A DNA stretch of 64,000 bases. It comes from JBLHKS01 sp047620505 (lineage in GTDB: Bacteria > Verrucomicrobiota > Verrucomicrobiia > Verrucomicrobiales > DEV007). The stretch's first letter is position 1; each line of letters opens with the position of its first letter. This document shows, in pieces, positions 24,636 to 34,185 of the stretch. The notes under the pieces were generated by a model. That model was not told where the DNA came from, made no database searches, and saw only the letters and a list, made by a program, of their open reading frames with translations. The DNA lies in assembly GCA_047620505.1 (NCBI GenBank), contig JBLHKS010000006.1, positions 35,917-99,916 on the forward strand. The letters run 5' to 3'. The translations under genes and the position numbers were made by a program.

Positions 24636-26072
24636 TTAGAACGGCCAGCGCTCTCGAAACCAGGATTTCGTGTCCTGCCACCACGTCTTTTCCTCAAGTT
24701 CCTCGTAAATCAGGTACTGCTTTTGATTGTCGATCCGGACGTTGCCCTTTTGGTGAAATTTCAGCATCTCGCTCAGCAACTGGCTCGCCTTAACGTTTTC
24801 CCAACGCCTTGGGAAGTAGCCCGCCGGGGGCCCTTCGCCGACGCCGTATCTCCAGTAAATCCCATCGCTCGTGTCGTCGTGCTGAGTCGCGTCGGCCGCC
24901 AATTTCAGCATCGCTTCGAACCCCTCGCGGTCGTTCACTGTGACTTGCGGAATCCTGACATTGAACAAATTCCGAACCGAGCGCGGGTTGGGCATGGCCG
25001 GGATCGCAGCGACGCGAAACCAGACCCGAGCGCGTTTCGGGTACCAGAAAATCTGGAGGTCGTCTTCGCTGATTTCGTCAACCGGCCTGCTGATCGTCGC
25101 CGGCTGAAATCGCGGTACCGACTCAAGCCAGGCGCGCTCCGCGGGCGGCTCGCCCACGATTCCGATCTGACACTGCTTGGCCCAGATCGAAGGCGAGATC
25201 CGCGCGATCACGAAGCCCTCGGTTTCCGGATTTCCGACGACATCGAAGGTCAAACCGCGCTGATCGAGCGCCTTCACGCGGCCCGCGCCGAACCCGCCGA
25301 CTTGAACCCGGATCGATTCGCCGATCGCAATTTGTTCGCCAACCGTTCTGGGAATCGGCACCGATTCCGGATTTCCGCACGGCACGTCGAGCACGACGTC
25401 CAACTCCGTGTCGTGCCAGAGCGAAATCTGGATGTCGGTCACAACAAAGCCGTCTTTCGAATCGATCGGCCCGCCGTGGGCGACGAGCCATTTCGTCCGG
25501 GCGTCGAAAACGAAATTCGTCCGGTCTCGAACCAGCGGAGCCGCGGAGCCGTCAAAGATAAGCCGAAGCGTCGGCATGCTAAGCAAAACGTTCGGCTGGA
25601 AATCGCGTGCGTCCTCGGACAAAGCCAGCAGCTGCTGGCGGCTGAGGTCCTTGCCGGTTGTCGGATCGAAAAACTGCGGTCTCGGCGAATAATTCGGAAC
25701 GAACAGCGCAGCGGCGACGAGCCGGAGGTCCAAATCCCCGGGGAGTTTCGCGACGCCGTTTTTCCCTCGGATCGTCTCCGCCCCGATCCGCCCGTGATAC
25801 GGATTTCGCTGCGAAACGACGCGTTGAAGCCAAATCTCGTTCTCGACTCGATCCATCGAAACCGGGTCGAACTCGCGCGGCAGGGTTGGCCGAATCAGCT
25901 CACCTGGATTGTTCGCTTCCTGGAGAAAACTGTCGTTCGTCGGATTGCCGGTTCGCACCGCAGTCGCCGATCGAAACCACGGCGTGCTCATCGCCCACCA
26001 CGCGAAAAATCCGGTCGCTGCGAAGAGCAGTACGCAAACAGCGAGGAGGAGGCGTTTGCGGCGGAATTTCAC
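24636..26072 (-). CDS. Hypothetical protein with N-terminal membrane anchor
   Basis: This is 478 residues from a GTG at 26072. Basic MKFRRKR followed by a hydrophobic segment at about 8-28 makes an uncleaved anchor or signal peptide. The rest is soluble, and I can assign no known domain. LSRQQLLALSED at about 144-155 holds a perfect palindrome copy (25626). An antisense frame of similar length on the plus strand (24624-26084) lacks signal peptide and domain features and is taken as a shadow. The gene is divergent from the secretin-like gene by 89 bp. Confidence 0.65.
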   Translation of the reverse strand: MKFRRKRLLLAVCVLLFAATGFFAWWAMSTPWFRSATAVRTGNPTNDSFLQEANNPGELIRPTLPREFDPVSMDRVENEIWLQRVVSQRNPYHGRIGAETIRGKNGVAKLPGDLDLRLVAAALFVPNYSPRPQFFDPTTGKDLSRQQLLALSEDARDFQPNVLLSMPTLRLIFDGSAAPLVRDRTNFVFDARTKWLVAHGGPIDSKDGFVVTDIQISLWHDTELDVVLDVPCGNPESVPIPRTVGEQIAIGESIRVQVGGFGAGRVKALDQRGLTFDVVGNPETEGFVIARISPSIWAKQCQIGIVGEPPAERAWLESVPRFQPATISRPVDEISEDDLQIFWYPKRARVWFRVAAIPAMPNPRSVRNLFNVRIPQVTVNDREGFEAMLKLAADATQHDDTSDGIYWRYGVGEGPPAGYFPRRWENVKASQLLSEMLKFHQKGNVRIDNQKQYLIYEELEEKTWWQDTKSWFRERWPF

Positions 26073-26161
26073 AGCTCATCGTAGCCGGGTCGATCAAAAA
26101 CGGCAAGCCAAGCTGGAGATTGGGATTGCGCAACTTCCGCTAAACCTGATAGGCTCTCGCC

Positions 26162-27928
26162 ATGAAATCTCGATTTCTCGTCGCCTTCCTCCTCGCAGCA
26201 ACCGCTCAATTCGCCGCCGCTGACGATTTGGACCTGGTCCATGTTCAGCTGAAGGTTTTCGAGCCAGAACCCGAGTTGGGATGGTCGTCGCTGATGGGCC
26301 ATGGGGAATCCGAGAACGGATCGGGTGAGCGACTTCTCAGTTCGCCGACGCTCCTCCTCCAAGCCGGAAAGTGGGCGACGGTCGACGCCGTGCGGGAGAT
26401 CGTTTATCCGACCGAATACGATCCCGCGTCGGTTCCAGAGGAATTCTCAGAAAACGGAGGAGAAAAACCGTATCCGGCCAATAAGGCTGGAACGTTTCTG
26501 CCGCCGCACCCGGGCGCCTTTGAATCCCGCGATCTCGGTTTGAAGCTCCAGATTCGGCCGGAATTCACTGCTGACGGCTCAGTGAAAGTGGAGGTCAAAT
26601 ACGAGCAGACTGCGCTTAAAGGATTCGTTAATTACGGCACGCCAATCACGGCTGAGCACAAGGGCCTACTTGGAAAATCGAAGCCGCGCGTGATGCTTGA
26701 GAATCAGATTTTGGTGCCGTCTTTTCAGACGCAGAAGAACAGTTTTACAATCGAGCCTGGCGATAAGGCGCAATCGATTCAACTCCGCCCGAAAGAGGGT
26801 AACGAGGAAGTCGAATTCGTTGAATTTGCTGAATCTCTGAGGTCGTCTGGCCTGCCAACTCTCCGAATCGAAGTGGAGGCGAAGCGCGTGAAAACCGGGC
26901 TCCAATCCGCAGCAAGCGCAGAGGTCGATGCTGCCGCTGAAACCCGAATGTGGGAGCTGACGATGTTTGGCAAGAACGCGCTACGTCAGGATTCGGTAGA
27001 ACCGGTTGAAGGCAAGCCAGAGCCAGCAGCTGCTGATGTAGCCGAGCAGTTTCGTGAGCTTGGAATCGAAGTCAGCTCGGCGACGGTCGATCCTGACGGT
27101 GAACTGAAAGTGACTGCCAATCCGGCCGCGTTGGAGCGAATCGACAAACTCGTTTTGCTCTACAACGATGGCGCACAGATCTACATCACTTCCAGATATA
27201 TTGAAACCGACGCGCCAATCGACAGTGAATTCGCCAAGCCCCTGATGACGGACGCGGATCGTCAGGTTTTTCTGCGCGCGATGAATCAACAACGTGGAGT
27301 CGATCTCCTCAGCGCTCCGTCGATCATGGCACGGTCATCTCAAGCTGCCAGAATCGAAGTCGTTCAGGAGTTCCTGTATCCGGTGAGCTACGATCCACCG
27401 GCAATTCTAAAAGGAGATGAGAAAGAGGGGGCTGGCGTTAAAGTCTTCCCGATTTCGCCTGCAAATCCGACCGAATTCAATACGAAGAGCCTTGGGGTGA
27501 TTCTCGATATCGAAGAAGTGCTTCTTTATGAGGATAGCAGCATCCAGCTCTCTTTCCGTCCTCAAGTGGTCGAATTCGAAGGCTTTTTAAACTTCGGTGA
27601 GTCGATCGTCATGTCCGGCAAAGATCGTATCGGCCAAAAAGTGAAGGTGAACGTCTCCGATAACGAGATTCAGGCTCCAATCTTCCGCCGCCGTGAAATC
27701 TCGAGCACAGTCCGGATCCCGGACGGTTCTGCGGTGCTTCTGGGGGGAATCGTGAAAACGAGTAAATCCCACGTTCAAGACAAAGTGCCGCTGCTGGGCG
27801 ATCTGCCGCTTGTTGGAAAGCTTGCGAGAAGCGAAGTCGAAATCGAATCGACTCGCTATCTCTATATCATGATTCAAGTCAGCTTGGTCAAGTCCAACGG
27901 ACAGCCGGTTGCCGCCGTTCAATTCTGA
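26162..27928 (+). CDS. Secretin-like protein with an internal duplication
   Basis: This is 588 residues with a signal peptide at 1-20. The C-terminus has secretin family landmarks: RIPDGSAVLLGGIV and VPLLGDLPLVGKLARS. Residues about 60-200 and 385-520 are related to each other: LLSSPTL / LLSAPSI, VREIVYPTEYDP / VQEFLYPVSYDP, LKGFVNYGTPI / FEGFLNFGESI. Only the second copy continues into the full secretin motif. ERIDKLVLLYNDGAQIYITSRYIE precedes copy two as in GspD/PilQ-type proteins. It is likely to be in the outer membrane, but the number of barrel strands or a real pore is uncertain. It carries one perfect palindrome copy at 27024 (EPAAAD). Confidence 0.8.
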   Translation: MKSRFLVAFLLAATAQFAAADDLDLVHVQLKVFEPEPELGWSSLMGHGESENGSGERLLSSPTLLLQAGKWATVDAVREIVYPTEYDPASVPEEFSENGGEKPYPANKAGTFLPPHPGAFESRDLGLKLQIRPEFTADGSVKVEVKYEQTALKGFVNYGTPITAEHKGLLGKSKPRVMLENQILVPSFQTQKNSFTIEPGDKAQSIQLRPKEGNEEVEFVEFAESLRSSGLPTLRIEVEAKRVKTGLQSAASAEVDAAAETRMWELTMFGKNALRQDSVEPVEGKPEPAAADVAEQFRELGIEVSSATVDPDGELKVTANPAALERIDKLVLLYNDGAQIYITSRYIETDAPIDSEFAKPLMTDADRQVFLRAMNQQRGVDLLSAPSIMARSSQAARIEVVQEFLYPVSYDPPAILKGDEKEGAGVKVFPISPANPTEFNTKSLGVILDIEEVLLYEDSSIQLSFRPQVVEFEGFLNFGESIVMSGKDRIGQKVKVNVSDNEIQAPIFRRREISSTVRIPDGSAVLLGGIVKTSKSHVQDKVPLLGDLPLVGKLARSEVEIESTRYLYIMIQVSLVKSNGQPVAAVQF

Positions 27929-29571
27929 AGATAGTAGATTTTAGGCATTCCGTTCGCCGGCTGCTCTATCTGTTCAGTCTGGACAAAACTCTTCTCTGCC
28001 CAGTCGAGCCAGAGACGCTCAAGTTCTGCTACTTTTTCCGGATTTGCCGCCGCAAGGTTGGTCAATTCGGATCGGTCGGCTGGAATGTCGTAGAGTTCCC
28101 AACGCTTGTCGAAATTCGTCCAGACGAGCTTCCATTTTCCGAGGCGAATCGCGCGGTTGCCCTCGTGCTCAAAGAAGATTGGTCGTTCCGGCAGCTGCTG
28201 GCCGGAAAAAACTGGGTTCAGGCTGATTCCCGCAGGGGGCAGCACGTCTTCCGGATAGTCTCCGCCGCCAATTTCCAGAATCGTCGCCGAGAGATCGACG
28301 AGGTGCGCTGGCTGACGATCGATCTCGCCCGCCCGCTTCACTGCTTCTGGCCAATGAAGGATAAAAGGCGATGAAATCCCACCTTCGTGGTTGTAGTGCT
28401 TGTAAAGCCGGAACGGCGTGTTGCAGGCGTTTGCCCAGCCCGTTCCGTAGCTGTGAAGGGTGCCTTTCTGGCCCATCTCGATCAAATCGTCTCCAGCGTA
28501 AAGTTTGTTAGCAGGGTAGGGGTTGTTGTCGAATCCGTGCGGATCCCATTCCGCACAAGCGCCGTTGTCCGAAAGAAACATCACGACGGTGTTTTCCAAT
28601 TCGCCGTTTTTGGTCAGGTTTTCAATCACTCGCCCGACATTCCGATCTAGAATCTCGACCATCGCTGCGTAGGTGGCCATCCGACGCGTTAAATCGGCTC
28701 GGCGATCCGGCGACAACGAACTCCATTCTGGAATTTCCTTATCATAATAGGGCGAATCCAGATTTCGGTTCGGAATCTTGGTCACGTGGCCGCGCGGAGA
28801 GAGGCCGACTTCTTCAGAAATGATTCCAGTTTCGATCATCCGTTGGTGCCGAGACTCGCGAATCGCATCCCAGCCCTTTTCGTAAACCGAAGTATATTCA
28901 TCGATCAATTCCTTGGGCGCGTGGAGCGGGAAATGCGGCGCGTTGTAGGAAAGGTAGAGAAAATACGGATCCTCGGACTTACGACCTTGCTCGATGAAAT
29001 CGATCGCGTAGTCCGTGATCGCGTCCGTCGCGTAGAAATCTTCTCGGTTTTCCGGCTGCTGTCGGTCTTCGGGCAGCCTGACATACAGATCAGAACGCCA
29101 GAAACTGGCATACGCTTTGAAGTGTCCGTAAAATTCGTCGAAGCCGCGGTTCGTTGGGATGCAATCTGGGTTTCCTTTTCCTCGAAGATGCCATTTTCCA
29201 GACAAAAACGTTTGGTAGCCGCTGTCACGAAGAACGGTCGCGATCGTCGTGCCTCGATCTGTCAAAAATCCGCGATACCCCGGTAGTCCGTTGTCGGCAG
29301 TCATCGCCCCAACCCCCGCCTGATGCGGATACAGCCCGGTCAGCAGCGAAGCTCGAGTCGAACAACAGCGAGCCGTGTTGTAGAGCTGGGTCATCCGCAA
29401 TCCGCCTGCGGCAAGCCGGTCGATGTTCGGCGTTTTGATTTCCCCACCGTAACAACCGAGATCGGAATACCCGAGATCATCAGCGAGAATTAGGATGATG
29501 TTAGGTTTCTCTTTGGCCGTCAAGATCGAGGCGAAGAGGAGAAAAACGGTAGCAGCTGCTGGAAGCTTCAT
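27919..29571 (-). CDS. Secreted sulfatase (arylsulfatase type, FGly-dependent)
   Basis: This is 550 residues with a signal peptide at about 1-19. Metal-binding DD is in LILADDLGYSDLG (D31-D32). The formylglycine site is C69 in CCSTRASLLTGLYP, matching C-x-x-x-R with the conserved LLTG tail. GKWHLRG and FFEHEGNRAIRLGKWKLV are typical of the family. It would remove sulfate esters from polysaccharides or glycans in the periplasm or outside. The 3' end overlaps the secretin-like gene by 10 bp. Near palindrome copies lie at 28189 (QQLP) and 29550, the latter encoding PAAAT in the signal peptide. Confidence 0.93.
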   Translation of the reverse strand: MKLPAAATVFLLFASILTAKEKPNIILILADDLGYSDLGCYGGEIKTPNIDRLAAGGLRMTQLYNTARCCSTRASLLTGLYPHQAGVGAMTADNGLPGYRGFLTDRGTTIATVLRDSGYQTFLSGKWHLRGKGNPDCIPTNRGFDEFYGHFKAYASFWRSDLYVRLPEDRQQPENREDFYATDAITDYAIDFIEQGRKSEDPYFLYLSYNAPHFPLHAPKELIDEYTSVYEKGWDAIRESRHQRMIETGIISEEVGLSPRGHVTKIPNRNLDSPYYDKEIPEWSSLSPDRRADLTRRMATYAAMVEILDRNVGRVIENLTKNGELENTVVMFLSDNGACAEWDPHGFDNNPYPANKLYAGDDLIEMGQKGTLHSYGTGWANACNTPFRLYKHYNHEGGISSPFILHWPEAVKRAGEIDRQPAHLVDLSATILEIGGGDYPEDVLPPAGISLNPVFSGQQLPERPIFFEHEGNRAIRLGKWKLVWTNFDKRWELYDIPADRSELTNLAAANPEKVAELERLWLDWAEKSFVQTEQIEQPANGMPKIYYLQN

Positions 29572-29641
29572 CTTCGAGCCTTAGCATCGATTTACACAAT
29601 TGCGATTGTGATGCGGGCTGTTTCTGGTGAAACTCCTGCCT

Positions 29642-30964
29642 ATGAAGACTCTCCGATTCCTGCTCTCGATCTCGTTGGCGACGTCGGCGTTCGCCGAAAC
29701 CGTGAAGGACCGCGAAGGTGCCATTCGCGGCGACAAGGCGAAGATGGAAAACAACGACCGCTGGATTTACCAGGACGTTGACGCCGGATTCGCCGAGGCA
29801 AAACGAACCGGCAAGCCGTTGATGGTCGTTTTGCGCTGCGTGCCCTGCCTCGCCTGCATGGGGATCGACACCGAGGTCTTGACCGAAAATGCTGAGCTCA
29901 CGCCGCTGATGGATCAATTCGTCCTCGTCCGGGTGATCAACGCCAATGCGCTCGACCTTTCGAAGTTCCAATTCGATTACGATCTGTCCTTCTCAGTGCT
30001 GTTTTTCAACGCGGACGGCACGGTTTACGGCCGCTACGGTTCCTGGGAACACCAGCACGATCCGCAGAACGCAGCGACGGCGACATTCAAGCAGGCCCTC
30101 GAGGGCGCGCTTCAAATCCACGATCAGTTTCCGGATGTTTTGCACGCTCTCGAAGGCAAGCAGGGGCGTCCAAGTCGTTTCAAAACGGCGGTCGACATGC
30201 CTGGGCTTTCCGAAAAATATAAACTGGATCTGAACTGGAATGGGAAGGTCGTTCAGAGCTGCGTTCATTGCCATCAGCTTGGCGACGCTCAAAGGCTTGA
30301 TTTGCGGAGTCAGGGCAAGCCGCTGCCGTTGAACCTGATCTATCCGTTCCCTGCTCCGGAGACAATCGGGATTCATTTTGAAGAAGAAGCAGCGCTGACG
30401 ATCGCGAGTGTCGATTCGGGTTCGCCGGCTGAGAAAGCTGGTTTGGCGAAAGGCGATGAAGTTTTCTCAGTCAACGGTCAGGTGGTCATTTCGGCAGCTG
30501 ACGTCAGTTGGGCACTCCATAATTTGCCAGACATTTCGCGGCCTCTGGATATTTCCGTTCAGAGCGGCGATGTAAAAAATGCCGTTGAGGTTTCGCTGCC
30601 TCAAAATTGGCGGGAAAACGCCGACATTTCGCGTCGAGTCGGGTCCTGGCCGATGCGCGCGATGGCCTTCGGCGGGGCATTCTTTGTTGAACTCCCTGAC
30701 GAAGATCGGGAGCGACTCGGCCTCGCGGACGATCAACTCGCCCTGCTCGCCAAGCATGTCGGCCAGTACGGAAAGCACGCCGCCGCCAAGCGCGAGGGCT
30801 GGAAAAACGGCGATATCCTCATGGAAATCGACGGCAGTGACGAACGCTTCACCGAAAGCCAGCTGCTCGGCCGCTTCATTCGCGAGCACAAGCCGGGCGA
30901 GAAAATTCCAGCGACGGCGCTGCGTGGAAATCAGCGTGTTAAGCTGAAAATTCCAATTCAGTGA
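29642..30964 (+). CDS. Thioredoxin-fold / CxxCH / PDZ fusion protein
   Basis: From ATG 29642 this is 440 residues with a signal peptide at 1-18. A thioredoxin-like domain spans about 40-165 with an unusual CVPCLAC cluster (C66, C69, C72). A CVHCH sequence (207-211) is a possible heme c site. A PDZ-like domain follows (ASVDSGSPAEKAGLAKGDEVFSVNGQVV at about 258-285), and a second PDZ-like segment lies near the C-terminus. The combination suggests periplasmic redox quality control or cytochrome-linked electron transfer; the partner is unknown. I saw no palindrome copy in this gene. Confidence 0.8.
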   Translation: MKTLRFLLSISLATSAFAETVKDREGAIRGDKAKMENNDRWIYQDVDAGFAEAKRTGKPLMVVLRCVPCLACMGIDTEVLTENAELTPLMDQFVLVRVINANALDLSKFQFDYDLSFSVLFFNADGTVYGRYGSWEHQHDPQNAATATFKQALEGALQIHDQFPDVLHALEGKQGRPSRFKTAVDMPGLSEKYKLDLNWNGKVVQSCVHCHQLGDAQRLDLRSQGKPLPLNLIYPFPAPETIGIHFEEEAALTIASVDSGSPAEKAGLAKGDEVFSVNGQVVISAADVSWALHNLPDISRPLDISVQSGDVKNAVEVSLPQNWRENADISRRVGSWPMRAMAFGGAFFVELPDEDRERLGLADDQLALLAKHVGQYGKHAAAKREGWKNGDILMEIDGSDERFTESQLLGRFIREHKPGEKIPATALRGNQRVKLKIPIQ

Positions 30965-30967
30965 GGC

Positions 30968-31483
30968 TCAGTTGCCTTCGAGCCGATCTTTGATTTCTTT
31001 GACCGCTTCTTCGATTTTGCCTTCGAGAAGGCCGGCGACGTTTAACGACTCGGGTGCCGAAACGCCGTCGGTCAGATCGATGAACAGCTTCTGGTTTCGG
31101 CCACGTCTCAGCACGCCGGATATGCGTTTCGTGTGGATGTCGATCCCGCGGAAACGGGTAACCGCGCCCTTCGGCTTAGGTTCGTAGATTCGAAGCATGC
31201 GTTTCGCCTCTCCTTCATCGACAACGACCGCGATCATTCCGCCGAACCAATCCGCTTTTTCGTCCCAGGTGTGGGCCGCGATCACGACGTATTGATTTCG
31301 GCTGCCTGCCAGTCGAATCCGATCCATCCAGGCCACGTCGACCGTTACCCGATCGCCGATTTTAGCTTCGCCGGCTTCCAGCAGCTGCTGAGCGGTTCGC
31401 TCTGCGGCCCCAGCGCTCGAGATTCCAAAGATTCCGGCGAGGATCGGAAGTAGAAAGAGAAGCGGTTTGGAAATTGCATTCAT
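30968..31483 (-). CDS. Secreted hypothetical protein
   Basis: I choose ATG 31483 (MNAISKPLLF), giving 171 residues with a signal peptide to about residue 26 (GISSAGAAERTA). ERTAQQLLEAGEAK carries the perfect palindrome copy at 31379 immediately after the cleavage site. The rest is a small beta-rich domain (GDRVTVDVAWMDRIRL) and a helical acidic tail. No family is recognised. It ends 3 bp from the stop of the convergent thioredoxin/PDZ gene. Confidence 0.65.
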   Translation of the reverse strand: MNAISKPLLFLLPILAGIFGISSAGAAERTAQQLLEAGEAKIGDRVTVDVAWMDRIRLAGSRNQYVVIAAHTWDEKADWFGGMIAVVVDEGEAKRMLRIYEPKPKGAVTRFRGIDIHTKRISGVLRRGRNQKLFIDLTDGVSAPESLNVAGLLEGKIEEAVKEIKDRLEGN

Positions 31484-31553
31484 CGTGAACAGGAGACGGC
31501 TCTGCATTCGGCGGGGTTACATCGTCTCGTCGAGTTGCACGCTTGCGCTCGTC

Positions 31554-33200
31554 GTGCGAGGCTCCGCCGTGCTTCGTTTTTGTGTTGTCAGCCTGCTTCT
31601 CGCCGCCGCGTCGGCGCTTGGGCAAAACCTGCTTACGAATGGAGATTTCGAGGCGATTGATGAGGGCGGTTGGGAATACCATGGCGTTAACGATGGGGCG
31701 CGAGGGGTCTACTCTGAACCGACGCGACCGGGCTCGCATTCCTACTTGATTGAACTCGCCGGAAATTCGGAGTGGGGTGAAAGCGTGATTCGCCAACAGG
31801 TCGCTGTCGAGCCGACAGCGACTTATCGATTGAAGTTTGATTTGTTCGACAATTGTGAGCGGCAAAGTCCGACGGGCGTTCGACAAATTGTCCGAGTCGG
31901 CGATCAAACCGCCTTCGCGCGGGATCTCGGCGCGGCCCCGGCGGGGAGGGGATGGATTCAGCGGCAGATCGTCTTTGAACCACGCGAATCCGAGATCACG
32001 ATCGAGTTCATCGTGCGGGGGCAGGGCGCGATGAGGGAGGAAACGACGACCGCGATCGACAATGTTCGTTTGGAAAAAATCGAGGACGTTGAATTTGCCC
32101 AACCGCTGTTCCGAGGCCGACCGCTGGCACCAGTTGCGGATCGTCAACGGCTTCCAATCGCGGTTGAATTGGCTGAGCCGGGTTGGGGCGGGCTTCAGCG
32201 ATTTCAAATGGATGAAGCCAGGATTCCGGCGATCGCGCAGTGGAAAACTGAGTGGAATCTGGATCGGGATGGCTTTGCCGAGACTCAAGGCGCGGTCGAT
32301 CCGTGGGTTCGTCAAGGGATCGTGCCGATCGTGGCCGCGAGAATTTCGGCCGTCAGCATTTCTGAGATCGCAGCGGGAAATCACGATGATTTCTTTCAAA
32401 GTTGGGCAAAAGAAGCTAGAATCTGGGGCTACCCGATTTTACTGAGATTGTGTCCGGAAATGGAGACGGTGACCGGGATTGATTCGAAGCAGTTCGTCTT
32501 CGCTTGGCAACGAATTCATGGCTTATTCAAGGAGGAAGGCGCTCGAAACGTTCTCTGGTTCTGGACTCCGCAGACCTTGAACCGATCTTCGAAATCGTTT
32601 TATCCGGGCAGCGCGTTTGTGGATGTCGTCGGCTGCTCTGTCGGTGCGAGTTGGTCGGAGTTTAACCAGAATTATGATTATCACTCAAGTCAGTACGGGA
32701 CGAAAGCATTTGCCGTTGCTGAGGCCGAGCCGAATGGGGCCTGGCTAAGCCAACTGTTCGGCGGAGTGGTTGAGGATTTTCCACGGCTGGAGTTTATGTG
32801 CTTGTCAGGAGTCGAGCCGGGCACCAACGCCGGTTTTCAGAAGTGGTTTGGATCGAAGATGAATCCCCCGCGATTGGCGCAGGCCGAATTGCCGACGATC
32901 CGAGCCGAAGTCTGGCGTCGAGGCGGCAGTGCGCGAGTTCGGCTTACGATGGTGGATGGAAAATTGACTCCGCGGAGCTTTCGGGTGCGCGTCGAATTCT
33001 GGAATGGCACTCCAGCAGCTGCTGGCTCGAAACGAGTCGGTGGTGAGCACTGGGTTACGCTGGAGCCGGGTAAATCTCGCGATGTGAAGGAGCCTTGGCC
33101 GAAGAGTTCTTCAGGCAAAATCGGCGTCCTGATCGATCCGACGGTCGATCCGGAATTCTTCGCCGAGGTGAGGGCATCCCGGGTTTTCACTGAAGACTGA
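31554..33200 (+). CDS. Secreted CBM - GH26-like glycoside hydrolase
   Basis: No ATG fits; GTG at 31554 (VRGSAVLRF) or 31569 gives a signal peptide ending ASALGQ. Residues about 25-180 look like a carbohydrate-binding module (NLLTNGDFEAIDEGGWEY, ITIEFIVRGQG). The C-terminal part resembles GH26: YPILLRLCPEMETV, then GARNVLWFWTPQ, FYPGSAFVDVVGCS, and AVAEAEPNG as a possible nucleophile region. GH26 enzymes cut beta-mannans and related glucans. The acid/base motif is atypical, so activity is uncertain. TPAAAGSK near the C-terminus holds a perfect palindrome copy at 33013. Confidence 0.65.
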   Translation: MRGSAVLRFCVVSLLLAAASALGQNLLTNGDFEAIDEGGWEYHGVNDGARGVYSEPTRPGSHSYLIELAGNSEWGESVIRQQVAVEPTATYRLKFDLFDNCERQSPTGVRQIVRVGDQTAFARDLGAAPAGRGWIQRQIVFEPRESEITIEFIVRGQGAMREETTTAIDNVRLEKIEDVEFAQPLFRGRPLAPVADRQRLPIAVELAEPGWGGLQRFQMDEARIPAIAQWKTEWNLDRDGFAETQGAVDPWVRQGIVPIVAARISAVSISEIAAGNHDDFFQSWAKEARIWGYPILLRLCPEMETVTGIDSKQFVFAWQRIHGLFKEEGARNVLWFWTPQTLNRSSKSFYPGSAFVDVVGCSVGASWSEFNQNYDYHSSQYGTKAFAVAEAEPNGAWLSQLFGGVVEDFPRLEFMCLSGVEPGTNAGFQKWFGSKMNPPRLAQAELPTIRAEVWRRGGSARVRLTMVDGKLTPRSFRVRVEFWNGTPAAAGSKRVGGEHWVTLEPGKSRDVKEPWPKSSSGKIGVLIDPTVDPEFFAEVRASRVFTED

Positions 33201-33206
33201 TCCGCC

Positions 33207-34142
33207 TCACTCGGTCGTCTTGCCGGCGGCAGGTACGACCGTTTCGTAGAGCCATTTTTTCACGAGCACTTTTTCGGAAGCCGGAAACGCATGGCCAACT
33301 CCCTCCATTTCGTTTTCAACGACGATCATCCGTCCGCGCTTAGCGCGTTTGACGACGTCTTGCGAACTGTTCGCAGCCGGTGATTTTTCGCCCCAGGCGA
33401 TGTAGGCGTGTTTGTCTTTCACTTCACGATAATTTCCGCCTAACACGCCTCCTCCGTCGATCAGGATGAATGCTGTGAACGCGTTAGCGAATTCCTTTTC
33501 GGCGAGAACGCCATCAATCGCGTGCGCTCCATTGCTAAATCCTCCGATGACGCGGAGATTCGGATCAATGTTAGGAACGGCCTCATTCAGCTTGGCGAGC
33601 ATTGGCTGCCAATATTCCCAGACCTCGTCAAAGCTGCCGACCATGTTATCCTGAGCGGGATTTCGGCCATCATCAGGGTAAGGCAATCCGGCGCAGACAA
33701 AATCGTCGTTCGTCAAACCAGTCGCTCCGCCGGGTGAGCTGCTGCCGTTACCCCCACCAAGAAATACCATCAGTCCGATTGGTTTTCCGGGATCGTAAGA
33801 CGTGGGGATTTTTACGGAGAAGCTCGCCGGTTCGCCTTTGAAATCCTTGATGAGTTCGGGGAAGTCAAACTTCAGCGTTTCTCCCGGCTTGGGGCAAGCA
33901 GCTGCTGGTTTGCTCGATGGTGTCTGGCTCTTCGCCCACTTGTGGATGAACTCCTGGTCTACTTCCGAAAATTTGGCGATCGGCAACGTGAACTCGGTGC
34001 CTGCGCGAAGGATCGTAACTTCGGTACCCGAAACGGACACCAGTTCAGCCTCGATTGTTCGCCCGGTGGCGTCCTTGAACTCCCGAGCGAATGCTGTGGC
34101 TGACACCGCTAACGCTATTAATCCGATAATTGCTGTTTTCAT
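33207..34142 (-). CDS. SHD1-domain alpha/beta-hydrolase-like secreted protein
   Basis: From ATG 34142 this is 311 residues with a signal peptide at 1-19. Residues 20-70 are an SHD1-type domain (REFKDATGRTIEAELVSVSG ... FSEVDQEFIHKW), a module common in Planctomycetes and Verrucomicrobia. The rest looks like an esterase-type alpha/beta hydrolase: GLMVFLGGGNGS as oxyanion loop, nucleophile S203 in GGFSNGAHA and GHAFP as a likely histidine. The substrate is unknown; family relatives include carbohydrate esterases. A near palindrome copy at 33896 encodes KPAAAC in the linker. Confidence 0.75.
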   Translation of the reverse strand: MKTAIIGLIALAVSATAFAREFKDATGRTIEAELVSVSGTEVTILRAGTEFTLPIAKFSEVDQEFIHKWAKSQTPSSKPAAACPKPGETLKFDFPELIKDFKGEPASFSVKIPTSYDPGKPIGLMVFLGGGNGSSSPGGATGLTNDDFVCAGLPYPDDGRNPAQDNMVGSFDEVWEYWQPMLAKLNEAVPNIDPNLRVIGGFSNGAHAIDGVLAEKEFANAFTAFILIDGGGVLGGNYREVKDKHAYIAWGEKSPAANSSQDVVKRAKRGRMIVVENEMEGVGHAFPASEKVLVKKWLYETVVPAAGKTTE

Positions 34143-34185
34143 GGTGAAAAATTTTATCAGAATAACGCGATCGAAGGCAACCTTC

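Noticed and set aside
24624..26084. A long plus-strand open frame (486 codons) opposite the gene at 24636-26072
   Set aside because: No signal peptide, membrane or family motif; the long opening follows from the codon bias of the real minus-strand gene.
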